Shown here piece by piece: positions 37,824-51,392 of a stretch of 64,000 bases of DNA; position 1 is the stretch's first letter, and each line of letters starts with the position of its first letter. The notes below the pieces were generated by a model. The model saw nothing but the letters and a program-made list of their open reading frames with translations. It did not search any database and was not told the origin of the DNA. Made by a program: the position numbers and the translations under genes. Origin of the DNA: Rhabditophanes sp. KR3021 (Eukaryota > Nematoda > Chromadorea > Rhabditida > Alloionematidae); the NCBI GenBank assembly GCA_963281155.1, contig CAUJLY010000006.1, positions 9,610,001 through 9,674,000 of the forward strand, given 5' to 3'.

Positions 37824-39945
37824 ATGCTGTCAAGTCAAAATAAAGAAGCGGTGATGGATGATTTTGGCAATAATCGTGGCTTTACTATAAGTGGAGCTAT
37901 TGAATTTTGGAAAACTAAAAAATGGTGCTCCCGAATTGTTACTGCTCAAAAGTCTACTGATTTAGAAGAACCTATTATTACTATTTTCAAGAATGCTAAA
38001 GACAAAAAAAATGGCAAGAATGGTAAGACATGCACATTAACTGATTTTGTAGCTTTAAAAAAAGGTATTTATTTTATTATTTGTGACTTCATTTATCACA
38101 CATCTTTTGATACTTTTTTAAGATTTTCCATTAAGCGGAAACAATATGACTATCGCAATTGTAACATTAAATTTTGATTTGTATTTGTCTTTCAAAAACC
38201 CACTCTCGCAATTACTATGGTATACATGGCTCAAACAAAATTGTCCGTCCTTTAGAACATTTGATGTTCAATATCTAAAAGGACCAAACAAATTATATCA
38301 ATTTGAAGGAAGGGCGTGTAATGTTTATGTTACCAAGTTATCATTTGTCGTCAGGTGTATTTTATCGAAGGGAACTCAGGAAACGTTGCTTCAATATTAT
38401 CACCAGGATTTGCGATTGAGAAGAAGAGAGGATCATGTGATGGAGATTACCGTTGAAGCGACGAAACAAGTATACAAATTGTGCGGAGCTTCTGTTCCGA
38501 TGATTTTGAAAGTTTGCCGAAATATTGTGAATTGTGCAACTGATGATCGTAGTGATATTGATAAATATTCGGAAGGATATTGGTTAAGTTCGATGCCTGT
38601 TTTGGCTGTCAAAGATCCTGAATTTTATGGAGGTACTTTACCAAGGTATACAGCATATAATCCTGTGCAAGTTGTTGATGGACGCAGAAGGTCGGAGAGT
38701 GCTATGCACGCTTCTTTGTCTCAACCAGGACATACTAATGTGTTTGAACCTAGCCACAACCGTTTAGATAGATTATCCTCAACACCCCAAATTAATACGA
38801 CCACTTCATTGTACAAACAAAATTCAAAGTTTTCAAACTCACACATTTACCCTTTTTATGGAAAATTAAGGAAATTCGTTGTCAAATCAGCCACTTCAAT
38901 TGCAGCCAGTGACATTCAGGAAGAACGGGATTACGAAAATGTACTACCACAAAAAACTAACAATTACCAAGTTAATGATAATCAAACGCAAAAGTTGTCA
39001 CTTTCCCAACGTCTCGTATGTTGAACCCTTTTATGATCACTTTTGATTGAAAAGTTTATTTTTTATAGAGCAAGAGTGTAACTAATTTATGTGTAAACCC
39101 AGACTTAGTTAAAAATAATTACTATGTAAACAACCTGCCTGGCACGGCTAAATTAAGCGAACAAAAAGGTGTTGATAGTAGTTTGCTCGCAGGTACAAAT
39201 TCTGATTCTGAAATTACAACTTTGCACGCTAATGAAACAATTAGTGCTATGCAAAACACCAAATCAAATAATGTAGATGAAAGAAAACTTTCATACAAGG
39301 GGTTGAAGAAAAGTGTAAACAAGGTTTTGAAACGTTCCTTGACAGGATCTTTTGCGGTAAGTATTTTTTATCGTTTCATTTCCAGTCTCTTTTATTATCA
39401 AACGATAATTAAATTTGTTTTAGAAGTATGATGGAGATAGAAAGTCATTATATTCAACTAAAGGTGATCTCGTAAAAAACGGTAAAGCACCACCTTTGTC
39501 AACAACTACTATTACATTTGATGAGGATAATTTGCCAACCAAGTCAGCTGTAGATTCTATTGACGCAGCTGTAAGAAAGACACAAGAAAAACTAAAAAAC
39601 AACGACAGAAGAAGTTCTATGAATTCACTGGGAGTTCGATCGTCCCTACGAACAAATGATTCCATCCAAACCCTACGAATAAACAACACCAGCAATGAAC
39701 AGCTAAAACTTCCGAATGTAAATAATCGAGCATTATCCATGAAACTGTCACAAAATGTTGTCAACTCAAATTTCGGATCTACTCTCCAACAAGTACCTAT
39801 ATTCGACAAAAAAGACAACAACAACCAAAGTAATTATGTCAACTCCGAAGTTATCAATTTTTGCCTAAAACCAAACATGTCTGAAGGTTCACTTCGTCAA
39901 AATAATAAATATGTCAACTTAGAAGATATCAAATATTGCTATTAA
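37824..39945 (+). CDS. PH plus IRS-type PTB adaptor (DOK/IRS-like)
   Basis: This is probably a cytoplasmic docking protein for receptor tyrosine kinases. Four exons (37824-38064, 38123-39015, 39069-39356, 39424-39945) give 647 residues. An N-terminal PH-like domain (GAIEFWKTKKWCSR, ending in WYTWLKQ near residue 110) is followed by a PTB-like domain of the IRS class (from FDVQYL, through LRLRRREDHVMEI, to about 230). The rest is low in structure and rich in Ser and Asn, with tyrosines in YxN context: DYENV, YYVNN, NYVNS and KYVNL. Phosphorylated YxN is the known docking motif for Grb2-type SH2 domains, which supports an adaptor role. The PTB call rests on pattern only, and a specific ortholog cannot be named. 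The first intron is recognised because the frame changes exactly at the PH core. Confidence 0.65.
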
Positions 39946-40109
39946 CATTTAAATTATCCAGAAGACTGATCTCTTTCCTTTAAAACAAATGATTACACAC
40001 ACTTTTGTATTTATACATTTATTAAATATATAAAAAATTGTTAATTAAAAATACATGTATGTCGCCGTTCACGCGATATTTAGATTGGTTGCTTACCAAT
40101 ACATAATAA

Positions 40110-42420
40110 TTACTTTGTCTCAACCTTTATTAATTCCTCAGTAAGCACATTTTCAATTTCCCCAAAGTCTTCCTCACGTTCAGTTAGGATGTAGTTAGCG
40201 ATGAAAGCGACAACGTCTGGATTCGTCCAATAAGAGAAATGACCACGTAGAAGTCCTAGATAACTTTTGTCTGTCAAACTAGGTTGAACTTGATAATCTA
40301 TTCGATTTTGAATAACATATTGCGGTGGAATTTTCGAAACTATTGAAGTAAGATCTGTAGAAGTATCCAATTGCTCTAAGGTCGCTTTTGACTTTTCTGC
40401 TTCTTTGCTCTTTTCAGATTCCTTCGCCTTATCAGTCTCTTTTTGTGTTTTGTTCATTTTCTTCTCACCATCCCTTTCGGTCCTTTTCTTGCTAAACCAT
40501 CCTGAAGTTTGTTTTACACTAACAGCTGAATCCTTATTCCCATCTTTAACAACTTCTTTACTCAGTTCTTCGTCTTTTGTTTCACTCTTATCCTCGATCT
40601 TTTCAGCACTTGTTGGAGCAATCGTAATAGAAGTCAGGGATTCATTAACAGGACTTTGACTTCTCGGAGTAGAATTACCCACAGATTCATCATCCGAATC
40701 ATAACCATTCTCAAAATTCTCCGTATTGTCTGATTTAACATCTGCTCCGCTGCCATGACTATTCGTCTGTTCCTGCTTCTTTTTCTTGGCATAGCCTTTG
40801 ATCAGTTCCAATTGACTTTTGTAACTTCCTGTGTGAGCTTTTTCGTCACTAGTAGAAAATATCTTCACAGGTTTGATATACCGGTAGTTTGCGTGATACA
40901 TTGGTTCAAGGCGATAAGCAACTGGATCTAATGGGTGGAAGATGTTAACTATTCTTTCCAAATTTGGGTTGGGCTTGTTAAAGGTATCAGCAGTTGCCCC
41001 ACGCATCACCAAAAATACTCCTAAAGGCGATCCAACGCAGAATAACGTTTGTACCTTGAATTTCAAGTTTTCTTTTTGCTCCTGGAATATTGTCTTGATG
41101 TCATCTTTGGCAAATAACTTCTTCCTAGCTTCAAGGTAATTTTCTAAGTTTATCTTATCCTCATCGGGCATCGTTTCTTTCTTCTGATCCAATGCATCAG
41201 TGATGTAGTTGTCGTAGTGTTTGATATTTGTAAAGCCGGACAATATGTCGTAAACTATCACTGACCCCAAACTGTGTGCAAAGATACTAATTTTCCCCTT
41301 AAAATTTGGATTGTGTGCCATAAACGTGCTATACACTGAATTTAATTGCGACACAACACCATTCACAATCTAAAAAAGATGTCCTTATCAAAAATTTATC
41401 CTAGCCAAACATACCTCTGACCGATAAATAAAACTTTGATAATAAAAGATGTCCATTGCAATGGAATTGAGACTTTGACGAACTGAGTTCATTCGAGACA
41501 ATAGCATGTTTGAGCTAAGATCGTTATCCAGAATTAAATTGGACCTCCATTCAATTGGCAATAGGATTAGTTGTTTTGGTGAGGATTTATAACTTTTTTC
41601 AACCATTGGCAGTAGCAATTCTCTCATTTGATGCGTATTCTTGGCTATTAGGCTTTCGTAGTTCTTTTGACCAATGCCATGGACAACAAACATCAAATCA
41701 GTAAATTCCCTTTTACCTTCATTCGGATCAGCTTCTGTTTGGTAGCCACGGTGAAGTGGCACAATTTTTGAAAAAGTTAAGTATCTCCAAATTTTACTAC
41801 CTTTTGCATTACTAGAAAATAAGCCCACATCAGTAACTGAAGACCATTTGATTTCATCGTTGAAGCATTGTAGTACAGTTAACGGCGGCTTGTTTTTATC
41901 TCTCTCCCCCACAGCAGGGCCTTCTGCAATAATTTCACCCCTAAAATTCTTCAAATGATGATCTTCAATTAGATCGGAGAATTCCTTTGCCAATGGTTGC
42001 ATCTGTTCAACAAACCAGCTCCCTCTCCTAATTTCATACACGTCATCTTTCCAATAAATAGAGGTAATTTTTGAGTAGTCCGAATCGAAGTCCAATTTAT
42101 ACAAACTATCCATTACGATGACATCATCTATCGCAGTAATCCCTTTACACATTTCCTCATCCTTCTTATCCAGTGGAATATTTAGTTTTTTGCGGTAATG
42201 CAATTCAATGACAACCGAATCGTATCCTAAATAAACAAAAATAGTGAGTCATTGATATCCAAGAGCAGTGGGAAAAATTACCTCGAAATGGAATAAACTT
42301 TTGCTCATCACCTCTCTTGTACATCCATCTTACTTCAGTAACAGACAACGGCCCTACACGCTTCTTTTTCCTCTTGTGCAGTTGAGGGCCTTCGGTAGGT
42401 CTGGGTGGTGGTTCTGACAT
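40110..42420 (-). CDS. ipla-1: DDHD-domain intracellular phospholipase A1
   Basis: This is a PA-preferring phospholipase A1 of the DDHD family, which acts on Golgi/ER membranes; the C. elegans member is ipla-1. Three exons on the minus strand (42420-42282, 42226-41415, 41369-40110) give 736 residues. A proline-rich and basic N-terminus leads to a WWE-like region (EVRWMYKRGDEQKFIPF). The lipase domain has FVVHGIGQ and the nucleophile elbow AHSLGS (serine in the GxSxG position, with Ala as first residue), then CVGSPLGVF. A charged low-complexity insert (about residues 510-650) separates this from the C-terminal DDHD part with RIDYQVQ, GHFSYWTNPDV and FIANYI. TTATTTTAAG ends near 42429, upstream of the ATG, and may be an SL acceptor. 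It converges with the PH/PTB gene. Confidence 0.88.
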
Positions 42421-42432
42421 GCGAAAATCTTA

Positions 42433-44740
42433 AAATAACCCACACAGCAATTAATAAAAGGTGAATACAAAAAAAGATTTGAAATAACGAAATGATGGTA
42501 GTTAACTCTTTTCTCTCATATCTATATTGTAGAAAGTCATTGGGTGTCCACAAAACAAATCAGGTATCGTCATCAAATTCATCATCTCTTACCCTAGTGT
42601 CGTGTGTGTATGTGTCAATGAACCACCTTTACATTTAGTTGGAATTTAATATATGGATTTTAGTCAAAATAAACACACACAAAACTTAAAAGCTTAACGA
42701 TAATAATATTGGATGATGACAATATGTTAAACTGTATTTCAGCCACTTTAATCAAAACACATATCGACACATACAAATTAAAAATAATAAAATAACAAAA
42801 ATAGGAGTGTTGTCTGGCAAAATTATTTCTCTAAATGTTGCTTAAAGGTATCAAGCATTGTTGATGGTACATCAAGACATCTTTAAAATGCAGTGATGAT
42901 TGAGCGGAAGGCCTATTATTTGTTTACAACATCTAGATGTTTATTATTGGAGTAGGTTAAAAAAACGTGTAAGACAATATGAGGATGGTGTTTTAAAGTA
43001 CAAAATATTAAAATGATGATCTGATAATAGCCATCAATTTGATTATATTGCGTTAGATAAATAGAGTCTATTGGAGGGAAATAAATTTTATTACAGACTC
43101 ATGCAAAGCAGAATATATTATTTCTTTGACAAACATAATAATGCCAATTTCTCACAAAATATTATAATTTAGTAAGTTGTCGAAAACATTCAAGTCAACT
43201 TCAATGACGTTCAATACTATTTTCAACAACACGAAAATAACTATACTTCCTTCCAAAAGACATATAAAGGCATCTCTTTTTAAGATTTGGGTTGGTATTC
43301 ACCCTCCTCTTCATATCTACATATTTCACGCGTTTATCCTACTTATATATCGAATAATACTCATATAATAACATGTTTGAAGATATTACAAAATATAGTA
43401 CTGTTATCTTTTATTATATGTCTACGATAAAGTGTTTTTTCTAATGATAATAAATATTTGTTACTGTTATAAGTGATAATAAATAATATTTGGACACAGT
43501 TAAGTTATTGGGTAAGGAGTATTGAAATGACTTCTCAAACTTAAATTAATACGTGATTGTATTTGATTAAAAAAGAAATCTAAAAGATGATTGGACACAA
43601 AGGAGTAAAAGTGTACATGTCTTTTATTATAGTCGGTGAATATGTTTTGTTGACAAATTAAATATAAAACTCATTAAAACTAGATGCTATAATAAATGCG
43701 CGGGCTGTTCCAACAACCAGCATCTCCTCTGTCAAATTTATAGGAGAGGACTTTGGGTGTGATGGTCGAATTTGATGATAGGAATGTTTTACATTTTGCC
43801 TTTAATATATCTATCTTTTTATATATAAATATAATTTATTTGGAAGGTAATGTGGAATGCTCAAATTTATATGATTATAATAATTGTTGACAAGTACTTA
43901 TTACTTAAATGAATACATGTTTTCTACTGGTTAATATTTAAGAATATTAATTGTTTATGAAATAATCAAATACGACGCTTATGCTTGGTTAAAATAAGAA
44001 CAGTCAGATCAATAATAAGCACATTTTTTAAATATTTAAAAATTTGAAAATAAGGGTTTGATCTGTCTTGGTAGAAATAACGAACACGAAGGATACATTA
44101 ATAGGTGTATTCAAGTGTAAAAGTGATAAAAAGTTATTTTTATGGTCGAGATAAGTATATACATTTAGTAGTACTGATCAGTAAACAGCCGTTTAAACTT
44201 ACATGAAAGGATTCGTTTCTTTCTACCCATGCTTGTCTTTTGATCAAACTTGTAAGTACTGATGATTTCTATTAGTATGTTGTTTCAAGTAAAAGTCGTA
44301 GAATAAATAAGTTTGAGTAGACAAAATATTATGCTGCCATCGACTTCCAAAAAACAAAATCTTTTGATCAAGCGCACACAAAGTAAATTTTTGCACAAGT
44401 GAAATGTTTAATTTTTGTAATGGCTTTAAAGTAGAAAAGATTGTGAAACGAAAGTTACCAACACCTAAAATGTGTCAGAACGCTTACCCTTTCTCTAGAA
44501 GATGTCTAGTTTGGAGTACAAGATAAGGAAAAACGTTGGTATATAATAAAAATATGTATGAGCTCCTCTCAAATCATCACTTAAACAAGGCAAGCCATTC
44601 TAGAGACTATTTTTTATATGCAAATGAATTTGGATTAGACGAGGTATAATGACATTTTTTGATTGCTTTTTGTTTTGTGATTTATTGTAAACGAATTATA
44701 ACCACATAAATCAAATAAGATACACAAGATAAAATAGAAA
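42433..44740. other. Intergenic sequence, 2.3 kb
   Basis: AT-rich, between the starts of the phospholipase gene and the end of PEX5. Short ORFs such as 43177-43368 look like chance. No RNA gene could be recognised. Confidence 0.5.
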
Positions 44741-46438
44741 TTAATATTTTCCTGTGAATATGCGTGTAACTTCGTCTAAATCCTTATTGTCAACTGCTTC
44801 CATGAGGGCAGTATTGATGGAGGGAAGGCGAATGACGGCTGTTCGGAAAGTACTCCAGATAGGTGATTCTTGCGGAACCTTCTGCAATTGAAGAGCCGCT
44901 ACAAAATGTTCTACCGCTTGTTCGTAGGAATGGAGGTGCATACATGATATTCCAAGGTTAAAACGGGCTCTAACGTAATTTGGGAAAAGATGCAAGGCTT
45001 GGCGATATGCTGAAATTGCTTCCGTTGTTTTTTCATGATTTGCCAAAGTTGCTCCTAGTCTATTCCATAGTCTTGCGTCATCGGGTCTTTTCGAAATAGC
45101 TAATTTGAGTGAATCTGTGGCACGGGCAAAGTTTTTGTTAATATTATACAAAATACCTAGTGCATTTTGCAAGTCAATGTCCGTTGAAGCGTCCATAGAC
45201 CCATTTCTAACTGCGTCTAAAAATTCTTTCTCTGCTATATCAAAAGCCGATTGGTCCAAAAAGTAAGTGGAGTATCCTGTTGATTTGTATGGCTCAGCAT
45301 TATTTTGATTAGTATGAACTTGCAGCCATTTCCTCAAAATTGTTACAGCTTCATTTTCTTTAAACTCATTAGCCATTGAAACAGCCAATCCTAGCAAAGC
45401 TTCTTTATTATTAGGATTTAGTGAAAGTGATTTGTTGAAAGCTTGGATAGCATTGATATCTGTTTCATTCTCGGCATGACAAAGTCCTAAAGCACACCAC
45501 GCATCTGAATCTTCAGGTTTTTGTTGCACAGCAGCTTCATAATTCAAAATAGCATCAGATATATTTCCACTATTTAAGAATGCTTTGCCTTCGCCAACTG
45601 GATTAGTACTGTTAATAAATGGATTAAATCCGGCAAATTGATACATACCAGACATTAAATCATTTGCCGAAGGTTCGTAAGGAATACCACCCATAATTCT
45701 ATCCCAATCATCATCCATTGCCTCGTCAAATTCATTCATATTGTCTTCATTAGTCTGTTGTTTGTCAGCAACATGTTGTTTTTCCTTTAAATATTCTTCA
45801 CTCCAATTATTGCCTAACTCTAAAACTCTATCATCAAAATTTTGTAAAAATTGAGATGAAGTTATGTCTGTTTGTTGAGATCCTTGATAATTATTCAACG
45901 ACATATGTTGTTGACTGAAATTAGGTTGAATTATTGGAACCATATGCTGATTGTAATTAAAGTCATTCATGGGCTTATTTATAGAAAGGGGAAGTTGTGG
46001 CAAACTATTACATTCATAATTGTATCCATTTTGTTGTGAATTATTCCAAAGACTTTGAAATTGTCTTGAATCATGTTTTGAACTAAATTCACTTGACCAT
46101 TGGTTATCGTTCACAAATTGTTTTTGTTTCATAGCCTGAGGTAAATTTCCAATCAAACTTCGCATATCAAATGTATTATTTAAACCTGTATTCATAACAC
46201 CAGGTTTATTTAAATATTCTTGAGCAAACTATGAAAAAGTAAATCATTAATTATTCGTTATACACTTAGTTTTACAACATACTTTTTCACCTTGATTTAA
46301 GGAGGGCATCATAGCCCGTACATTGGCATTTTGTTGACTTTGCAACTTTGAATTATTCTGTCCGATGTTCTGTGACAAATTTACAAGTCCATTTGAAGCG
46401 CCACATTCTTGTTCTAGCAATGCCTTTCGAAATGACAT
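44741..46438 (-). CDS. prx-5: PEX5 peroxisomal import receptor (PTS1 receptor)
   Basis: PEX5 binds the C-terminal SKL-type signal of peroxisomal matrix proteins in the cytosol and carries them to the docking complex. Two exons on the minus strand (46438-46283 and 46228-44741) give 547 residues. The N-terminus has the conserved cysteine in ECGASNGLVNL, the site used for recycling mono-ubiquitination. The disordered, Gln/Asn-rich region has pentapeptide motifs of the WxxxF/Y type (WSSEF near 96, WSEEY near 190), which bind PEX14/PEX13. From about residue 230 there are TPR repeats (AWCALGLCHAE, RLWNRLGATLAN, ARFNLGISCMHL) forming the cargo-binding groove, then the C-terminal helical bundle. The PEX7-binding box was not identified. 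Confidence 0.93.
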
Positions 46439-49400
46439 ATTTGATATAAAGTATAGTAAAATAGTAGTTTCTATAAAAAATGTAAACGTTAATTGTAAAT
46501 AAAAACAAAACTCGTATTAGATATAGTCACTATAACTACTTAATGTAATTAAAAAACTATCCAATTTTAATAGTATAATAAACACTTATAATTTGCGCAT
46601 AACAAGGGCACACAATTTGGACATATTTTAATCTAAAGACCTTTCAATTACAGACAAAAAAGCGAATAGATTTTATCAAAAGTATAAGACTTCCCATGCA
46701 TTGGGCCCATATAATAATATTATACAACTTTTTATATCATGGCGGCAAAAAAAGAGAATATACTTAATTAAATTGGTAGGTTCGGCATTGTGTTTTTGTT
46801 ACATTAGATAAGGGAAAGCAATTCTTTTATTAAGTCGATTTTTCCATTAAGAGAAATAAATATACATGCACGAGTAAAATTGATTTAAATATTATATCTA
46901 CTCTTAATAGATGGTGGGTGATATTATAGGTAAAGAGTGCTGATCTCTACTGTTTTTAGACTTCATAACTTTTTCTTTTATCAATACCTTTTTGTTGTCT
47001 AATGAAGATGGGTATAATTTAATTGTAGGCATGTAGTATATTATAGTTTGTAGTAGTGGTACGTTTATTTTTTGATAAGAATGCGTGCAAATATCAGTTT
47101 ACCCTTACAAAATCTTACTAAGTTAAGAATTTGATAGCATGATTTGACTTCAAGACAACGTGTGATGATAATCAACTTGTTGCGTCCCACAATTATACCA
47201 CTTTGAGTGTTGTTAATTGATTTGCAGATCATGGATTATTTATAATACATTATATATATTTTACTTTATTAAAATTAGTCCAATCAAATTATGTTTCTAT
47301 TTTGCACTTTTCCTTCTATTGTTGTGGTCGTTTGGAGGAGGCCAAAATATTTGTGATAGTGTCAAATAATAATATGTTACTGAAGCTAATTTAATGCATC
47401 ACACATATTTATTGTTTTATACAATATATGACATATCACATTAATACATCAAATCAGAAAAGTTTAAAGTTGAAGAAATACCATTATGATGTTGTGTATT
47501 TGGGGTGTGGGTGCAATGTCGAATGACCTTCAAAAATAGACAAATGACCCTCTGTTCATGGAAGAAGTATATATCCAAAGAGTGTCTTAGCAAATGTGAT
47601 ATATTATCAATTTAATACGTTGTCTATTTAATCTACTAAGGTTAAGATCAATCTAGAAGTGATGTTGAAAATAGTTTAATCTTGTTTCCCTTTGCCTTTT
47701 TTGCATGTGATTATAAACAAGTTAAAACGAAGAGTGTATCGCAATGTACGATTAAAAGAACATCTTAATATTTTGCTTTTTATTCCTTAAATACTAACTA
47801 CTTTATCAAAATAATGTTTTTTATCTCTTTACCTACATCTAAATTTGTTTATTTGTTTACCTTTTTAACGTTTTAAATATTTATAATACCTACTACTACA
47901 TAGAATTACCATATTTAATTAAACACCAAATAGGTTACTCTTACATTTGATTTTTGGTTAGATTAAATTTATGTTTGACATTTTATAAAATTCAAATGTC
48001 AGTAGATAAAAGTAAATTGGATTTATTTCTAAAATGACAGTATATTGCTCCAATAGTTTGTTATTTCAAAATTGGAATCACATACGCACACTTCTTTTTT
48101 AATGAATACTTCCCATCGAGATATTTCCTTTAAATGGAAATTGCTCAATTTAACTATTCTTGTTTTGTCTATTGCAAAAACACCTTATAAATTCATTATT
48201 CATTTTACATTATTAGTATGATACATTTGGAGTGTAAAGGTTAAAATACAACAACAATGACTTCCCTAAAATTAAATGTTAATGTACAAAAACTTGCCTT
48301 CACGAACCGAAATCATTTGATAACTAGTCTTTACAGCCATTTCTTATCAATAAACCTAACAAATAAAATAAAAATATATAGATATCTTTTAAACATACCA
48401 TTCCAACAAAATTCAAGATATTTATATATATTTATTTTATTTTCTTTGATTATTCACCAAACATGTCAATTTTAATATGAGGTCTTTTTGAGTAAAAAAT
48501 CTCCTTTTAAGAGTTGTATTAGACAAAAGATGCTTAAACGTAAGTTCTATCACAATAAACATATTTAAGACTATAGACATAACTACACACTTTCCAAATC
48601 AACATCATTATTATCATTAAAAAAGAGTTATCTCCCCTAGTGCTGCTTCTTTATTTGGTGATTAATTCCTTTGTAAAATTGTTTTCAATACATGTATGAA
48701 TGTCTATACCTTACAAAAACATCAAAAAGTCATTAAAACAGATTTACATTTTGAAAACGTTTGTGATCTCATATTATGTAGTTAAATTGTTTCCATATAA
48801 GATTCACCCAGTTGATAATAAATATGTGGCGAATGCATGGATTGGGAGCAATTATTTAATTATTCACAATGTATGTAACACTAACTTTTCAGTATTGTAC
48901 TATTGAATAAATCAGCAATAAAAATAATAATAATGAGAATGCATTAATCAAATTCAAAAAGGATTTTAGGCGCAGCCATATTTTAGTCAAAAGTCTCTTC
49001 TATTATATGTTACAGAATATTACTAAATTTGTTTGGAAGCAGGTGATAAGTTTTATTTGTTATTTTAGATGCATATTATCACTCATAAATCAAACATAGC
49101 CTCTTCTACACAAAATTAGGTTCATCTTATATAAGAAAACAAATTAAGTTTCCAAAAAATAACTGCTACTTTAATAGCATTGCATTTATATTGTTAAGAT
49201 CTATGTGACAACTGACATTTATTCGAACACCATATCTCAAGTATCGTCTTCTTTTTTGCATAGTATCCATACTAAATTGCATTTTTTACATTTTTAAGAT
49301 GGTAGCTATCAATTTTTATAAATTCATTTTCATTATTCTTTTTTGGACAGACTGGTAGTGTGTATTAATTTCATTCGTAAATCAAGGTATCAACAGTTCT

Positions 49401-51370
49401 GTACACAGTTCCTTGTCATTAATTGTATCATAATTTTTTAGATGATTGTATGTTAAAATGTTTCAAACATTCTACCATTCTCCCTTTTTATTCAAAAAAC
49501 CTTCTAAATGTTTTGTTAAATTGGCCTTTGTAATAAAAGAAGTTATAAAAACTTTTTTGAGACGCATCAATTACTTTCATCTAAACAAACACTATCAAAT
49601 ACTCAAATTATTTAAGAGATTAGGCTAAAATAGCTTTTACTACAACCCAAATATAAATATACACACCTTTCCCTTTCAATTTATTGCCTTTCTTGAATCA
49701 TTTTATCCTTTTGACACATGTATATATTAGATGTTGTATATTGATATATGGCTTTACGACTACTTTTACTCCATTCTCATTCATTCCATCCCCCATTGCA
49801 AAGGTTCACCAAAGCCGTAACCAACTTTGTATGATGACTTCAAATGGTTTTATCAAAGAAAATGGCTAATTGTATCATTTGTTTATAAAAGGTGGTTGCA
49901 AATGTTGTGTATACTATACTAGTTTAATTTTACACCAAAAAAAGCTGATCAGCCACTAGATTGGTTGTTTTGATTAATTTATTATTTAAGCTAAAATTAT
50001 TTCTAACATAATCAAGATAATTTTTAATATTATTCCTCCTTACATATGAATGTTTCCTTTTTATGATGAGCAATACAAATAAATGTATCTATTTTCCTTT
50101 GTGACTGTATTTTTGAATGATAACATTACAAATGACTAAGAAAGTTTACATGTATGGGATGTGATGTTGAAAAGTATCATGTTCATATCTGGATTAAGTG
50201 GTGTTAAGCATTATTTTACTTTAAAATTAATGATAATTACTTTTTTATGCTAAATGGGATTGAAAAGGTTCTGTTTAAGTTTAAAAATAAATATTCATAC
50301 ATTTGATGGTAGAGAAAGGCAAACATAAATTAATGTCTTTAAGTTGAACATTAATGGATAAAAGAAAGTTAAAAAATGTACTTAAGGCTTTTATGTAATT
50401 TTATATAATCAGTGTTTGTAATGTCTTCGTAAAGATATATAAATTGAATGAATATTGTAGTGTTATTGTTTGCGAGATCTTACTTTTTTGCCTCAATTTC
50501 TAACATAAATCCTGAGCATCAATCGCCAATAAGATCTAGCTTTTTTATTACTCAGACAATATGATATACTGAAGTTAAAGTCAACTGACAATCGTTAATT
50601 TTTCCTTTTCTCTTCTGCTATTAATAATCTTACATTGCCATTTTTATATTAAAGCAACGCACATATACACAAACCTACAACAGCCTCAAATCGCTGTTGA
50701 GTGTGAACGAGCGGGCATCTTAGATTTAAAAAGATTTAGCAACGGCAAACGCCAGATCTAATAACACAACTTGATAAAAATAGTACATATTTATTATTTT
50801 GTGGCATCGAGACAGCAACTTATTATTAAACATTAATATTCATTAAAAGAAATAGTTTAGGTCCGGGAAAGTAAGTTTACTTTAGACTGTGAAGAAAGAC
50901 AATTGCCTTGTTTTTGGGCCTCTTGCCTTAATCATTTAATCTTGGCCCAAGAAAAGAGGAAGAAAGATGATGATGTTGATGATAGTTAAATATTTTGCTA
51001 TTGCTATCAAATTCGAAATATGTAAGGATATGTTAGTAGTAGATACTACTAGAAATTTGTATCAGTAACAACATTGATAATTGCACACCCTTCCTTATAT
51101 CATAACATCATCATCTAAATATTTATATGTCTTGTTCCTTTATACTCCTTTCTCCCGACCATTATTATATTACTTTTCCAATATATATTAAACATTTGTC
51201 TTATCAGTTTATCAGTCGTATTTATGTGTTTGATTTGTGTGAATCTTATTTTTATGTTCATTATTAATCAAACCTTTACATTTTATAGATTGATATTAAC
51301 TATTTGTCTTGACATTCTACTGATCAAGCCACTTCTATATTAATTTGATTTCCAAATTGTTTTTTGAAAT
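46439..51370. other. Gene-poor stretch, 4.9 kb
   Basis: The largest gap in the window besides the right end. It is AT-rich with many short chance ORFs (48257-48475, 48700-48906, 49446-49628). It may contain distant 5' exons or regulatory sequence of the CELF gene, whose relatives have long 5' introns, but nothing can be assigned. Confidence 0.45.
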
Positions 51371-51392
51371 CAGTTGGGCAACAAAATTAAGG

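Noticed and set aside
42335..42553. Alternative ORF overlapping the first exon of the phospholipase gene
   Set aside because: It is in another frame and lacks family sequence; the ATG at 42420 joins in phase to the known domain.
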